Shown here piece after piece: positions 8,805-17,435 of a stretch of DNA of 64,000 nt. Numbering within the stretch: position 1 is the first letter of the stretch; each line of letters starts with the position of its first letter. The translations under genes were made by a program, and so were the position numbers. Under the pieces are notes generated by a model, which did no database searches, was not told the DNA's origin, and was given only the letters and a program-made list of their open reading frames with translations. This stretch comes from Clostridium tetanomorphum. Lineage in GTDB: Bacteria; Bacillota; Clostridia; Clostridiales; Clostridiaceae. The stretch is taken from NCBI RefSeq assembly GCF_017873215.1, contig NZ_JAGGKA010000021.1:1-64000 (forward strand). Direction: 5' to 3'.

Positions 8805-9269
8805 TTAAGTTATGTGAATAGCTACATTAATCTCTATAGGAATATCATCAACTAATATCTTTATGCATAAAACTTTATCTGTATTGACTTTAATTTCAAT
8901 TTTATCACCATAAATTAAAGTAGGAGTTGATATATTTATATTTTTTCCCATATTAGAAAAGTTTATGCTAGCATTAGCTGTTAGCATATTAGTAAGCTCA
9001 GATATTGCACTTTGGGCCATATCATCTAATTCACTTACCGGCATCCCCATCATCATTGTAGAAGCAATTTTTTTAGCACTTTCTAAATCTATTCCATAGA
9101 TTATATTTCCTTTAAAATCTCCAACAAGTCCTAAATTAATAAGAACTCCTGTCCCTGATAAATGTTTTTCTTTTAAATAAACCTCACCTTTTTCAATTTT
9201 AAAAAACCCAATTTGAGGCATTACATTATAAAACGCTTCTATAAATGGATTAATTAATTTTACATCCAT
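8805..9269 (-). CDS. CheX-type chemotaxis phosphatase
   Basis: 154-residue single-domain protein of the CheC/CheX/FliY phosphatase superfamily. The signature helix is present as 'AISELTNMLTANAS' around residue 85, with the E-x2-N pair. In CheX these residues dephosphorylate CheY-P. Only one such helix is seen, which fits CheX (one active site) rather than CheC (two). Its start overlaps the upstream response-regulator gene by 10 bases, so the two are translationally coupled and probably work together. It is likely cytoplasmic and tunes the lifetime of phosphorylated CheY-like proteins. Confidence 0.85.
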   Translation of the reverse strand: MDVKLINPFIEAFYNVMPQIGFFKIEKGEVYLKEKHLSGTGVLINLGLVGDFKGNIIYGIDLESAKKIASTMMMGMPVSELDDMAQSAISELTNMLTANASINFSNMGKNINISTPTLIYGDKIEIKVNTDKVLCIKILVDDIPIEINVAIHIT

Positions 9270-10123
9270 TCTTCTTCACCTCTTTTAAAACCAACATTTA
9301 AATGTATATCTCCAAAAACAGTCTTGGCCATAACAGAAGTAGTTTCTAAAGAAGTTCTAGATATTTTTAAGGAATTTCCATGAAATATTGTAGGAGGTGC
9401 TACACGTAATCCAAATACTTTATTCTTACGATTAATCATAGAGCAAGCATTTCCTGCTATAATATTAGCTAATTCTCCTACCATGGCTAAACACTCATCC
9501 ATATCCTTACATTCCCTTTTCAAAACAACCTTAGCCATACTCTTAGCAGATTCATAAGATAAATCCATTATCATTCTACCAGAATATTTTCCTATAATTC
9601 CTATAACTACTGATACACCATTTGAAACTTCTATTTTATCAGATTTAGTTTTATTTTCAAATGAAGGAATAGTTTTTGTCAATCTATTAAGATTATTTGA
9701 AAAAGCTTCTTCAAAAACAGTAAAATATATCTTTTCTAAATTATCAAACAATTCTTTATCAAACATTATTCCTTCTATTGTAGTAATAAGTTCTTCTGGT
9801 TCTACAGGTTTTTGTACATATCCAGCAACATTATTTTTTTTAGCTTTCTTTACAATTTCCTCATCCATCATAGAACTTACAACTACAACTTTTATGTTAT
9901 TATCTATTAAATGAATAGCTCTAGTACATTCTAATCCATCTGTTCCTGGAATTGTCATATCCATAGTTACTAAATCTGGCTTACTATCTCTTACCACCTC
10001 AATAGTTTCTTGTAGTGTTCCAGCGGATCCAACTACTTCATGTCCATTTTCTTCTAATATATCTTTTAAGATACTTATTGAAAACGGAGAATCATCTACT
10101 ATAACAATTCTTAGTTTTTTCAT
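9260..10123 (-). CDS. Response regulator with C-terminal CheX-like domain
   Basis: 287 residues. Residues 1-120 are a CheY-like receiver with the acidic pair 'VDDS', the phospho-acceptor Asp in 'VTMDMTIPGTDG', and the conserved Lys in 'GYVQKPVEP'. Residues 135-287 are a CheX-like domain, with 'AMVGELANIIAGNACSMI' carrying the E-x2-N helix. The fusion places a predicted phosphatase domain on the same chain as a receiver. It overlaps the separate CheX gene downstream. ATG start with a GGAGGGTGAATT ribosome site. It may be a self-limiting receiver or a phosphorylation-controlled CheY phosphatase. The partner kinase is not encoded nearby. Confidence 0.88.
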   Translation of the reverse strand: MKKLRIVIVDDSPFSISILKDILEENGHEVVGSAGTLQETIEVVRDSKPDLVTMDMTIPGTDGLECTRAIHLIDNNIKVVVVSSMMDEEIVKKAKKNNVAGYVQKPVEPEELITTIEGIMFDKELFDNLEKIYFTVFEEAFSNNLNRLTKTIPSFENKTKSDKIEVSNGVSVVIGIIGKYSGRMIMDLSYESAKSMAKVVLKRECKDMDECLAMVGELANIIAGNACSMINRKNKVFGLRVAPPTIFHGNSLKISRTSLETTSVMAKTVFGDIHLNVGFKRGEEEWM

Positions 10124-10190
10124 TTAATTCACCCTCCACTTCCTTATTTCCTTTTGCAATTTGTACATTTTTCCCCTTTTTCTACATATT

Positions 10191-10230
10191 ATATATTTTA
10201 TTATACTTTATTATACTTTATTTATATTTT
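10191..10230. repeat. Short AT-rich tandem repeat
   Basis: Two exact copies of TTATACTTTA (10201-10220) flanked by degenerate copies on each side, between divergent genes. No function is visible. Confidence 0.4.
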
Positions 10231-10273
10231 ATTCGTCTACTGTTATTTAATAATTAATACTATTAAAATTTAA

Positions 10274-10302
10274 TTGACTTTATAATATATTTAAAATATA
10301 TT
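10274..10302 (+). promoter_or_regulatory. Promoter of the K+ channel gene
   Basis: TTGACT (10274-10279), 17-base spacer, TATATT (10297-10302), about 60 bases before the ATG. Confidence 0.55.
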
Positions 10303-10363
10303 TGAATGGTAACATAAGGACAATATAACATAGTTTTATAGCATACATTGGAGGATCTTAACT

Positions 10364-11137
10364 ATGGAATTTATATATAACAAAATGTACAACTTAAAAA
10401 ATAATAAAAAATATTTTATATTATATGAAATTACAATAGCTATATTAGCCTTAATTTCTCTTTTAATTTTAATTATATCTATAATGGTTCCTAAAGAAGT
10501 TGAAGTTTTAAACTTAATAAATAATATTATTCTTTTTATATTTGCTACAGACTATTTAGTAAGACTTATATTATCAAAGGATAAAAAAGCTTTCTTTAGA
10601 AGAAACTTAATTGATTTAATAGCAATTATACCTTTTGACCCCATTTTCCAAGTAGTTAAACTAACTCGTTTATTAAGATTTGTAAAAATTATTAGGGTAC
10701 TAGCCATTTATAGTAAATTTAGAAAAAGTATAGATAATTTCATAAAAACAAATAGTTTCAATTATGTATTATGGATTACACTTAGTATATTAATCTTAGG
10801 GGCCTTAGGAATACATCTTTGTGAAAATATGACCTTAGGCAATTCCCTTTGGTGGTCTTTTGTTACAATTACTACTGTAGGCTATGGTGATATTTCTCCC
10901 AAGACACCTTTCGGAAGACTCATTGCAGTATTCTTGATGCTTACTGGTATAGGATTTTTAAGTATGCTTACCGGAACTATTGCTACATTTTTTATAAATA
11001 AAGGTAAAAATAAGAATTGTGATTATAGATGTGAAACTATAAAAATGATACAAAATAAATTAGATAATTTTGATTCTTTAACAAAATCAGATATTGATGA
11101 TATATGTAAAGTATTGAATGCTCTTAAAAATAGTTAA
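10364..11137 (+). CDS. Voltage-gated-type potassium channel
   Basis: 257-residue six-helix ion channel. S1-S3 hydrophobic segments occupy about 20-95. An S4-like segment around 99-121 has regularly spaced Arg/Lys (RLLRFVKIIRVL). The pore loop has the K+ selectivity filter TVGYGD at 171-176, followed by S6. A short cytoplasmic tail contains a coiled-coil-like stretch. It probably mediates K+ flux at the cytoplasmic membrane. The family name does not prove voltage gating in this short bacterial form. GGAGG upstream of the ATG. Monocistronic. An intergenic repeat follows the stop. Confidence 0.93.
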   Translation: MEFIYNKMYNLKNNKKYFILYEITIAILALISLLILIISIMVPKEVEVLNLINNIILFIFATDYLVRLILSKDKKAFFRRNLIDLIAIIPFDPIFQVVKLTRLLRFVKIIRVLAIYSKFRKSIDNFIKTNSFNYVLWITLSILILGALGIHLCENMTLGNSLWWSFVTITTVGYGDISPKTPFGRLIAVFLMLTGIGFLSMLTGTIATFFINKGKNKNCDYRCETIKMIQNKLDNFDSLTKSDIDDICKVLNALKNS

Positions 11138-11154
11138 TACACTTATTATAAAAA

Positions 11155-11304
11155 AGTACAAATCACTTTTTTAGAGTACAGATAAGAAAGCTTTTCTTCC
11201 GTTATTACTACAGAAAAACTTTAACTTAAAATTTTTTGTAGTGTCAATGGAGAAAAATTCTCCTTATCTGTACTCTGTTCTCTATATTTGTACTCTAAAA
11301 AGCT
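11155..11304. repeat. Dispersed palindromic intergenic repeat, copy A
   Basis: Nested inverted repeats: AGTACAAAT (11155-11163) with ATTTGTACT (11286-11294), and AGAGTACAGATAAG (11173-11186) with CTTATCTGTACTCT (11263-11276). The interior holds TTTTTTGTAGTGTCAATGG and a GGAGAA/TTCTCC hairpin. Close relatives occur at 25366-25507 and, inverted, at 45520-45690. It lies between convergent genes and may also act as terminator. Confidence 0.8.
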
Positions 11305-11317
11305 GCTTCACAATATT

Positions 11318-12307
11318 TTACAGTTGTCCCATAAGATGCTGAACTATTAAACTAGATATAGCTACATTAAACCAAACTATAAGCCCTAGAAAAATTGGTT
11401 TCAACCCTGATTTAACCATATCCTTAAAATTAGCGCTAAGTCCCACTGCTGATAAAGCCATAACTATCATAAACTTTCCTAACTTTGTTATATATGGGAT
11501 TAAATCTTTTGGAAACACTCCTAAAGTATTTAAAATAGAAGCTACTAAAAACCATAATATGAACCAAGGAAATATTTTCTTTATATTAAAATTGGACTCC
11601 TTTTTCTTTTTATAAGCTACAACCATTGCAAATATTAAAGATATCGGAATTATTAAAGTAGCTCTTGTTAATTTTACAATAGTGGCAAACTCTCCAGCTG
11701 CATTACTAAAAACATATCCCGCTGCCACTACAGAAGAAGTATCGTTTATAGCTGTACCTGCCCATAATCCAAATCCTTTATCTGTCAAACTTAAAAAATG
11801 CCCTAATGGCGGAAATATTAAAACTGCAATTATATTAAAGAAAAATATTGTTGATATAGAGTATGCAATTTCCATTTCATCAGCTTCAATTATAGGAGAT
11901 ACAGCGGCAATAGCTGATCCTCCACATATAGCAGTTCCAACCCCTATGAGAGATTTTAAATTACTAGGGATTTTTAAAAGCTTTCCAATTAAAAATGCTG
12001 ATACAAAAGCTACAGTTATAGTTACTAATGTTACGGATAATGATTCTAATCCTGTGTTCTTTACTTGAGTAAAACTAAGCCCTGCTCCTAATAAAATTAT
12101 TGACCATTGGAGAACCTTTTTTGAAACAAAAGCCACTCCCTTTTTACAACTTTCTGGTTTACCTAAAGTATTATTAATTATGATTCCAATTATAATTCCA
12201 AAAACAGCTCCTCCTATAATAGGGAATTTTCCTCCAAGTATGGTAGCAACTATAGCAATTATAAAACTAAGAATAACTCCTAAATATATTTCTTTTAACT
12301 TATTCAT
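11318..12307 (-). CDS. YeiH/UPF0324 family putative sulfate exporter
   Basis: 329-residue membrane protein with about ten helices and the family's Gly-rich motifs: 'ILLGAGLSF', 'GVGTAICGGSAIAAVSPII' around 125-143, and 'GLWAGTAINDTSSVVAAGYVFS' around 180. The family is annotated as a putative sulfate exporter, but substrates are poorly established. In many bacteria it sits next to a LysR regulator, and none is seen here. AGGAGG precedes the ATG. Monocistronic, 258 bases downstream of the NSS transporter stop. A small palindrome and a very long AT palindrome lie upstream. Confidence 0.85.
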   Translation of the reverse strand: MNKLKEIYLGVILSFIIAIVATILGGKFPIIGGAVFGIIIGIIINNTLGKPESCKKGVAFVSKKVLQWSIILLGAGLSFTQVKNTGLESLSVTLVTITVAFVSAFLIGKLLKIPSNLKSLIGVGTAICGGSAIAAVSPIIEADEMEIAYSISTIFFFNIIAVLIFPPLGHFLSLTDKGFGLWAGTAINDTSSVVAAGYVFSNAAGEFATIVKLTRATLIIPISLIFAMVVAYKKKKESNFNIKKIFPWFILWFLVASILNTLGVFPKDLIPYITKLGKFMIVMALSAVGLSANFKDMVKSGLKPIFLGLIVWFNVAISSLIVQHLMGQL

Positions 12308-12388
12308 ACGATTCCTCCTAAATGCTTTTTACTTCCTTATTATAATTTAAAATTATATAAAATTAAAATATTATTATTTTATATTTAC

Positions 12389-12406
12389 CATAAGTAAATA
12401 CTTATG
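12389..12406. promoter_or_regulatory. Small palindrome upstream of the YeiH-type gene
   Basis: CATAAGTA-AA-TACTTATG, a perfect 8-2-8 inverted repeat about 80 bases before the ATG. It is a possible operator for the exporter gene. The regulator is unknown. Confidence 0.35.
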
Positions 12407-12412
12407 ATAAAT

Positions 12413-12482
12413 AAATAAAAAATAATAAAGAATAAATATAAAGAAAATTTTCTTTATATTTATTCTTTATTATTTTTTATTT
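12413..12482. terminator. 70-bp perfect AT palindrome, probable terminator of the NSS gene
   Basis: Left arm 12413-12447 is the exact reverse complement of 12448-12482: 35 base pairs with no spacer and only two G-C pairs per arm. It lies 84 bases past the NSS stop and before the next gene on the same strand. It could terminate transcription or extrude as a cruciform. Confidence 0.6.
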
Positions 12483-12565
12483 TAAAATTTCATTTAAAGT
12501 TTTTTGTAGTATTAACATAACAAAGATATACTTAACTGTCACTTATCCTATACCAACTAAAAGCA

Positions 12566-13879
12566 CTATCCTATTCCATTATATACAACTCCAAATATTA
12601 AAACTAATACTCCAGAAACTACAAATGCATATTTAGCTAAAGGAATGAACCATTTTTTTAATGGTTTTTCTGCTCCCAAATTAATATCTTCCATAGCTCT
12701 ATCTATTCCATATATCCAAAAAAACGTTATAGATGCAATTATTGAACCTATTGGAGCAAGATATATAGTTACAAAATCAGCAAAAGTTCCAAATCTAATC
12801 ATACTTAAATCTAATGGTATTGCAACTGTAAATGCAATTATAGAAATAATTAATGCTCCTTTAAATCTGCTTATCTTAAAATAATTCATAGAAGCTTCTA
12901 CTGTAGCTTCTAACATATTAATTATAGAAGATATAGCTGCAAAAATTGTACTTAAGAAAAATAATACACCAAACAAATATCCAAAAGGCATTACTTTAAA
13001 TATATGTGGCATAGTTATAAATAATAAAGATGGTCCTACTGATGGATCTAATCCAAAAGCAAATACAGCAGGTATTATCATAAAGGCTGCTAATAACGCT
13101 GATAAAGTATCAAAAATAGCTACTTGCAACGCCGCTTTTGGTATATCTACATCATCCTTTAAATAACTCCCATATACTACCATACCAGCTCCATTTAAAG
13201 ATACTGTAAAAAACGCTTGTCCTAAAGCCATTACCCAAGTTATTGGTTTAAATAGATATTCCCATTTAGGTACAAGTAAATATCTAACTCCATCTATAGC
13301 TCCAGGCAATGTAACACTTCTTATAGTAAGTATTATGAATATAATAAATAATGTAGGCATCATTATCTTATTCATTATTTCAATCCCATTTGTAACCCCT
13401 AAAATTATAATTACAATGGTAATAACTATAGCCAAAAGATGCCAAGGTATAGTTTTACTAGTTCCAGCAAAATCGTTGAAATAATTTGCAATACTCATAT
13501 TATAAAAGGAGCCTTTCAAAGCTGCATAAAAATATCTAAATATCCATCCTACCACTACTCCATAAAATATTAGAGTACCCCCTACAGCAAAAGTAGGTAT
13601 CACGCTTAAAAAACTACCTAACTTCTCATTCTTACCTTTAAATACATGCTTAATTCCTTGTAATGAACCACTTTTTCTTGACCTTCCAAAAGCAAATTCT
13701 CCTATAAGACCTGGCACACCTAATAAAAATACACAAATGAAATAAGGAACTAAAAATGCTCCTCCTCCATATTGACCTAATTTCCAAGGAAACATCCACA
13801 TATTCCCAAGTCCTATAGCTGATCCTAAACAAGATAAAACAAAACCTACTTTGCTTGAAAAGCTTTCTCTTTCTACCAT
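12566..13879 (-). CDS. Sodium-dependent NSS-family transporter, probably tyrosine importer
   Basis: 437-residue member of the neurotransmitter:sodium symporter family with about 11 helices, the size of bacterial NSS members such as Tyt1 and MhsT. TM1 carries the sodium/substrate motif 'FVLSCLGSAIGLGNMWMFPW' at about 12-31. The TM6 region has 'GQAFFTVSLNGAGMVVYGSY', and TM8 has 'FAAISSIINMLEATVEA'. It imports an amino acid with Na+. The T-box leader upstream has a UAC specifier, so tyrosine is the predicted substrate. The sequence alone would not tell tyrosine from other hydrophobic amino acids. It is a single gene behind its own T-box and promoter, ending at a very long palindrome. Confidence 0.92.
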   Translation of the reverse strand: MVERESFSSKVGFVLSCLGSAIGLGNMWMFPWKLGQYGGGAFLVPYFICVFLLGVPGLIGEFAFGRSRKSGSLQGIKHVFKGKNEKLGSFLSVIPTFAVGGTLIFYGVVVGWIFRYFYAALKGSFYNMSIANYFNDFAGTSKTIPWHLLAIVITIVIIILGVTNGIEIMNKIMMPTLFIIFIILTIRSVTLPGAIDGVRYLLVPKWEYLFKPITWVMALGQAFFTVSLNGAGMVVYGSYLKDDVDIPKAALQVAIFDTLSALLAAFMIIPAVFAFGLDPSVGPSLLFITMPHIFKVMPFGYLFGVLFFLSTIFAAISSIINMLEATVEASMNYFKISRFKGALIISIIAFTVAIPLDLSMIRFGTFADFVTIYLAPIGSIIASITFFWIYGIDRAMEDINLGAEKPLKKWFIPLAKYAFVVSGVLVLIFGVVYNGIG

Positions 13880-14031
13880 ACTACCTTCCTCCTATATACT
13901 TTTTTAGTTGACATCTGTCAATAAATAATTTTTACCCTTAGCTATCCACTATCTTATGTCAACTAAATCGATTTATTGGTAATTTTTAAAAGTTATCTAT
14001 AATCTAGGAATTACATAATTCCATATAAATT

Positions 14032-14281
14032 AAAAAGGGTTCTCTCAAATCCTTATAAGGACGAGAAAACCCGTGGTACCACCTTAATTTACACAAGCTG
14101 TGCCTCATTGTCACTTATCGGGTGACCTCCGTAATGTTTCTACATTAATGCTCCAGATTGTAATTGGCAAACTTTTGCAACACAAAACTCTCACCTTATG
14201 CTCTGCTCTCTTTATAAAACACAAAAGTCACTACTAAATTCCTTCATTGCCCTATCTACCATACTACATTTTTTAGTTTCG
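14032..14281 (-). promoter_or_regulatory. T-box leader, tyrosine (UAC specifier)
   Basis: On the minus strand the conserved antiterminator core AAGGTGGTACCACGG is at 14072-14086. It is followed by a terminator, GGGTTTTCTC...GAGAGAACCC then TTTTTA (14032-14072). Stem I has AGAGAG and GGTGAGAG. Aligned to the known GlyQS leader pattern 'specifier-A-..TCTTGAGC', the sequence reads TAC-A-ATCTGGAGC. This puts the specifier UAC (Tyr) at 14160-14162. The bulge base after UGG is U, complementary to an A discriminator as in tRNA-Tyr. Uncharged tRNA-Tyr should allow read-through into the NSS transporter. Confidence 0.9.
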
Positions 14282-14287
14282 TTAGTA

Positions 14288-14316
14288 ATAATATCATAGA
14301 TTTATTTTTTTGTAAA
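14288..14316 (-). promoter_or_regulatory. Promoter of the Tyr T-box transcript
   Basis: Minus-strand TTTACA (14311-14316), 17-base spacer, TATTAT (14288-14293). The -35 and part of the spacer lie inside the 3' end of the upstream M20 peptidase gene. Confidence 0.6.
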
Positions 14317-15960
14317 CCTGTCTGCTATATGAAATAATTTATATATAGCTTTTTCATAAAGTTTTGGTACTATTTCAAAAGAATAAGGTATATTCAATCT
14401 TTCAGATAATTTATGAAAGTCCTTCCCAAATCCTCCAAAAGCCACAGAAGGTATATCCAACTCCTCTAATTCCTTAACAGGTAATTTGTAACTTTTATTT
14501 ATACCTAAAATATTTGAAGCAATGATATTTAATCCCTCTTTATCTTCAACACCAGTATAACTCAAATCACAAAGTGCCATGTAATAATGATCTTTTTCAA
14601 TGTGAGTTTCAAAATTCTCCTTTGCATATTTTATTACATCATCAACTACATTTAATAAAATCTTATCTAACAATTTATCTTCCTTTAAATGTTTGTCAGG
14701 ATAATATGGTGGTGCAAATCCTATTATTATAGCTGGTGATTTATCTGGGTAATTTAAATAGGTTTCTTTCATTATATTTATTGCTATATTTTGAAGGTCT
14801 TTTCCTTCGTGTATCCACTGATTTATCTTTTCATTAATAAGCTTATCAAAAGACTCCCCTTTCATTTTTTTAACTCTATTATAAATTTCTTCATAAGTAA
14901 GTACTGTAGGTTGAATCTTTTCACTTACTAAATTTCTATTAGATATTGTAGCAAATTTATTTACTCTATCTTCATATATATCTAAAGCATTTTTAAATGC
15001 CTCTACCGCTAAATTCTTAAGTTTATACATTAATTCATCTATAGATAGATTTAATGTTAATATATTATAATAAGAAGCTGCCATAAGGGGAGTTTGTACA
15101 GAATAAAGTTCTTTTAAATCCATATGTTTTAAACAAATTGGAGCTGGTGTTATATTTCCTCTATCCCTATCACAAAAATCTGAATTTAACTCCAACAATC
15201 TATTAAGTTCTCCTGCTAATAAATTTGGATTTAATCCTGTATAGGACTCATAAACATGAGTTTCCTTTCCTACAAATAAAAACAGAGGCATTACTTTACC
15301 AGAAGTACCCAAATATATACGTTTTGTACTGTCTCCTATTTCTTTTGGTATGCAACACTCTGATACAAATAATCCTACATATTCATATCCAAATCTTTGC
15401 TTTAAATCTAAAAGATAGGGAACTGCAGCTAGCATACCTTCTGAATTACTTTCTTCCCCTGGTACTGCTAAAAATAATATGTTCCCTTCAAAATCATCCC
15501 TTAAAGATAGCTCCCTTAAAAGTTCTATATGAAGAGCTAGTCCAAACTTCATATCTGCAGTACCTCTTCCAAAAAGATACTCCCCTGATTCTAAATCCTC
15601 TAAAGTCTCTTTATTTAAAGGCAATTCCTTTATTCTGCTCTGAAGTTTCAACGGTTCAAAAGCTAATTCCTTTAAATGCCCAAAATCCTCTACATCCACT
15701 ACATCTAAATGTCCTGTAAGAATAATTGTGTTTTTTGATGGTTTTGAACTGCAAAATAAAGCACTTACAAAACTTCTATTTAGTGGATCTTCACTAATTT
15801 TTATCAAATTTAAATTTTCGGGATACTGGCTAAAATAAGGTATATCCTCTAATATATTTATAATTTTTTCTGCTGTTACACTTTCTTCTTTCTTTCCCGC
15901 TATTCCTGGAACCGCTACTAATTGTAATAGTGTATCCATTATTTTATCCTTAATATTCAT
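14302..15960 (-). CDS. RocB-like M20 family metallopeptidase
   Basis: 552 residues, longer than usual M20 enzymes and matching the RocB (arginine-utilisation) branch. Zinc-site motifs are present: 'TGHLDVVDVED' around 82, 'FGRGTADMKFG' with the bridging Asp around 130, and 'VPGEESNSEG' with the catalytic Glu pair around 168. The C-terminal third carries 'VAFGGFGKDFHKLSERL' with a probable His ligand. It is a predicted cytoplasmic aminopeptidase or deacylase. Its exact substrate is unknown even in B. subtilis. AGGAGG precedes the ATG. The promoter of the next gene lies in its 3' end. Confidence 0.85.
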   Translation of the reverse strand: MNIKDKIMDTLLQLVAVPGIAGKKEESVTAEKIINILEDIPYFSQYPENLNLIKISEDPLNRSFVSALFCSSKPSKNTIILTGHLDVVDVEDFGHLKELAFEPLKLQSRIKELPLNKETLEDLESGEYLFGRGTADMKFGLALHIELLRELSLRDDFEGNILFLAVPGEESNSEGMLAAVPYLLDLKQRFGYEYVGLFVSECCIPKEIGDSTKRIYLGTSGKVMPLFLFVGKETHVYESYTGLNPNLLAGELNRLLELNSDFCDRDRGNITPAPICLKHMDLKELYSVQTPLMAASYYNILTLNLSIDELMYKLKNLAVEAFKNALDIYEDRVNKFATISNRNLVSEKIQPTVLTYEEIYNRVKKMKGESFDKLINEKINQWIHEGKDLQNIAINIMKETYLNYPDKSPAIIIGFAPPYYPDKHLKEDKLLDKILLNVVDDVIKYAKENFETHIEKDHYYMALCDLSYTGVEDKEGLNIIASNILGINKSYKLPVKELEELDIPSVAFGGFGKDFHKLSERLNIPYSFEIVPKLYEKAIYKLFHIADRFTKK

Positions 15961-16080
15961 TAGATTTCCTCCTATGCAATTAGTGACTTTTTAATTATTC
16001 TTATACATTGTATTATTTAAATTACAATATGTCTATATTATTTATTTTAACTAGAGGAAATCTTAATCATAAAAATAATC

Positions 16081-17391
16081 TTATTTAATGGTAATTACAT
16101 TTATAATATTTATATTCGAATAAGCCACTCTATCTTCAAATTTAGTATCTGCTTTATAAAACATTATCTTTTTGCCATCGTGACTCCAATGAACCCAATT
16201 AGGTACACGTCCACCTAAATCTATATCTTTAGCTAAGCAGATTCTATTAGTAAAATTATTTTCATTAATTCGTGCAGCATATAGATTCCAGCATTCCTTA
16301 CCATTTTCCTTAGCTCTGTTTACATATACAACCTTTGTTCTATCTGGAGACACATAACATGGCGAAGAAAATCCGCCTTCTTTACTTTTCATATGGAATA
16401 TTACTCTATTAAATTTTTTATTTTCTACATCATACATATAAGTACCATCTTCCCCATTAACAATAGCCTGTAATAATATACTTTTACCATTATTTAATAT
16501 TTCATACTGTGCTGATGGTATGCAATTTTCAATAAAATCTTTTTTTGTTCTATCTACATAAGGAAGCAACATAATTGAGTCAATTTTTTTGCTAACTACA
16601 TTTATCTTATATATACCTTGTCTTCTTTCATCACCTTTATTTCCCTTTTCTTCCCCTATAAAATAAATTTCCTTTCCATCTTCGCTAAAAAATCCTGGTA
16701 TTATACTTATATAGAATCCTTCTTTATTTATATTTATAATTTCTCCCTTATTTGCCTTAATATTATATATTTCAAGCCCACTTCCCGCAAAATTAATTAT
16801 GAAATTTCCATCCTTAGACCATACTCCATCTGTCCAATTATCATTATGACTTATTCCACAACTTTTTATCTCATCAGTTTTCAAATTATAAATTTTACTT
16901 TTGCCATTTAATAAATAGGCAATATTCTTCCCTCTAGGTGAAATTTCAGCCTTAACAGTATTGTTATTTATATATTCATTATTATCTTTTAAGATAGTTT
17001 TTTCCATAGTGTTTAAATTTAGCTTATATAAATTTCCATATTGGTCTTTATAAAAATTATCAATTTTCTCATTAGGCATCTTATCTAATTTAAAATCTTT
17101 ATATTTTTTCTTAAGTTCATCTTTAGTCATTCCAATTGATAATATAACTTCATCGTTTTCTGAAAATCCATAAACCTCATATAATCCCGGTATATTTTTA
17201 TATTCTTGTTTATTAATAATTTGTAATGGATTATTATTAGGAATATTTAAGCTGTCTTGAACCATAATTATAGGTTTTTCTGAAATTCCTTGAGCTTTAG
17301 TTGTAAAAAAATATTCTACTCCTACGCAACTACCTATTATTAAAGCAGGTATTGAAACTTTTAATATTAATCCTTTCCGTTTTGTATTCAT
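16081..17391 (-). CDS. Membrane-anchored WD40/TolB-like beta-propeller protein
   Basis: 436 residues. A Lys/Arg-rich N terminus and one hydrophobic segment (about 8-28) anchor it outside the membrane. Residues from about 55 hold repeated propeller blades of the TolB/PD40 type, seen as 'SPRGKNIAYLLNG', 'SKDGNFIINFAG', 'SEDGKEIYFIG', 'SPDRTKVVYVN' and 'SHDGKKIMFYK'. No enzymatic motif is visible. It follows the histidine kinase gene by 44 bases on the same strand and is likely co-transcribed with that two-component system. It may be an accessory sensor or the regulated surface protein. Confidence 0.75.
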   Translation of the reverse strand: MNTKRKGLILKVSIPALIIGSCVGVEYFFTTKAQGISEKPIIMVQDSLNIPNNNPLQIINKQEYKNIPGLYEVYGFSENDEVILSIGMTKDELKKKYKDFKLDKMPNEKIDNFYKDQYGNLYKLNLNTMEKTILKDNNEYINNNTVKAEISPRGKNIAYLLNGKSKIYNLKTDEIKSCGISHNDNWTDGVWSKDGNFIINFAGSGLEIYNIKANKGEIININKEGFYISIIPGFFSEDGKEIYFIGEEKGNKGDERRQGIYKINVVSKKIDSIMLLPYVDRTKKDFIENCIPSAQYEILNNGKSILLQAIVNGEDGTYMYDVENKKFNRVIFHMKSKEGGFSSPCYVSPDRTKVVYVNRAKENGKECWNLYAARINENNFTNRICLAKDIDLGGRVPNWVHWSHDGKKIMFYKADTKFEDRVAYSNINIINVITIK

Positions 17392-17435
17392 TTAGAATTC
17401 CTCCTCTAATATTTTTTATTATATACCCATATTAA

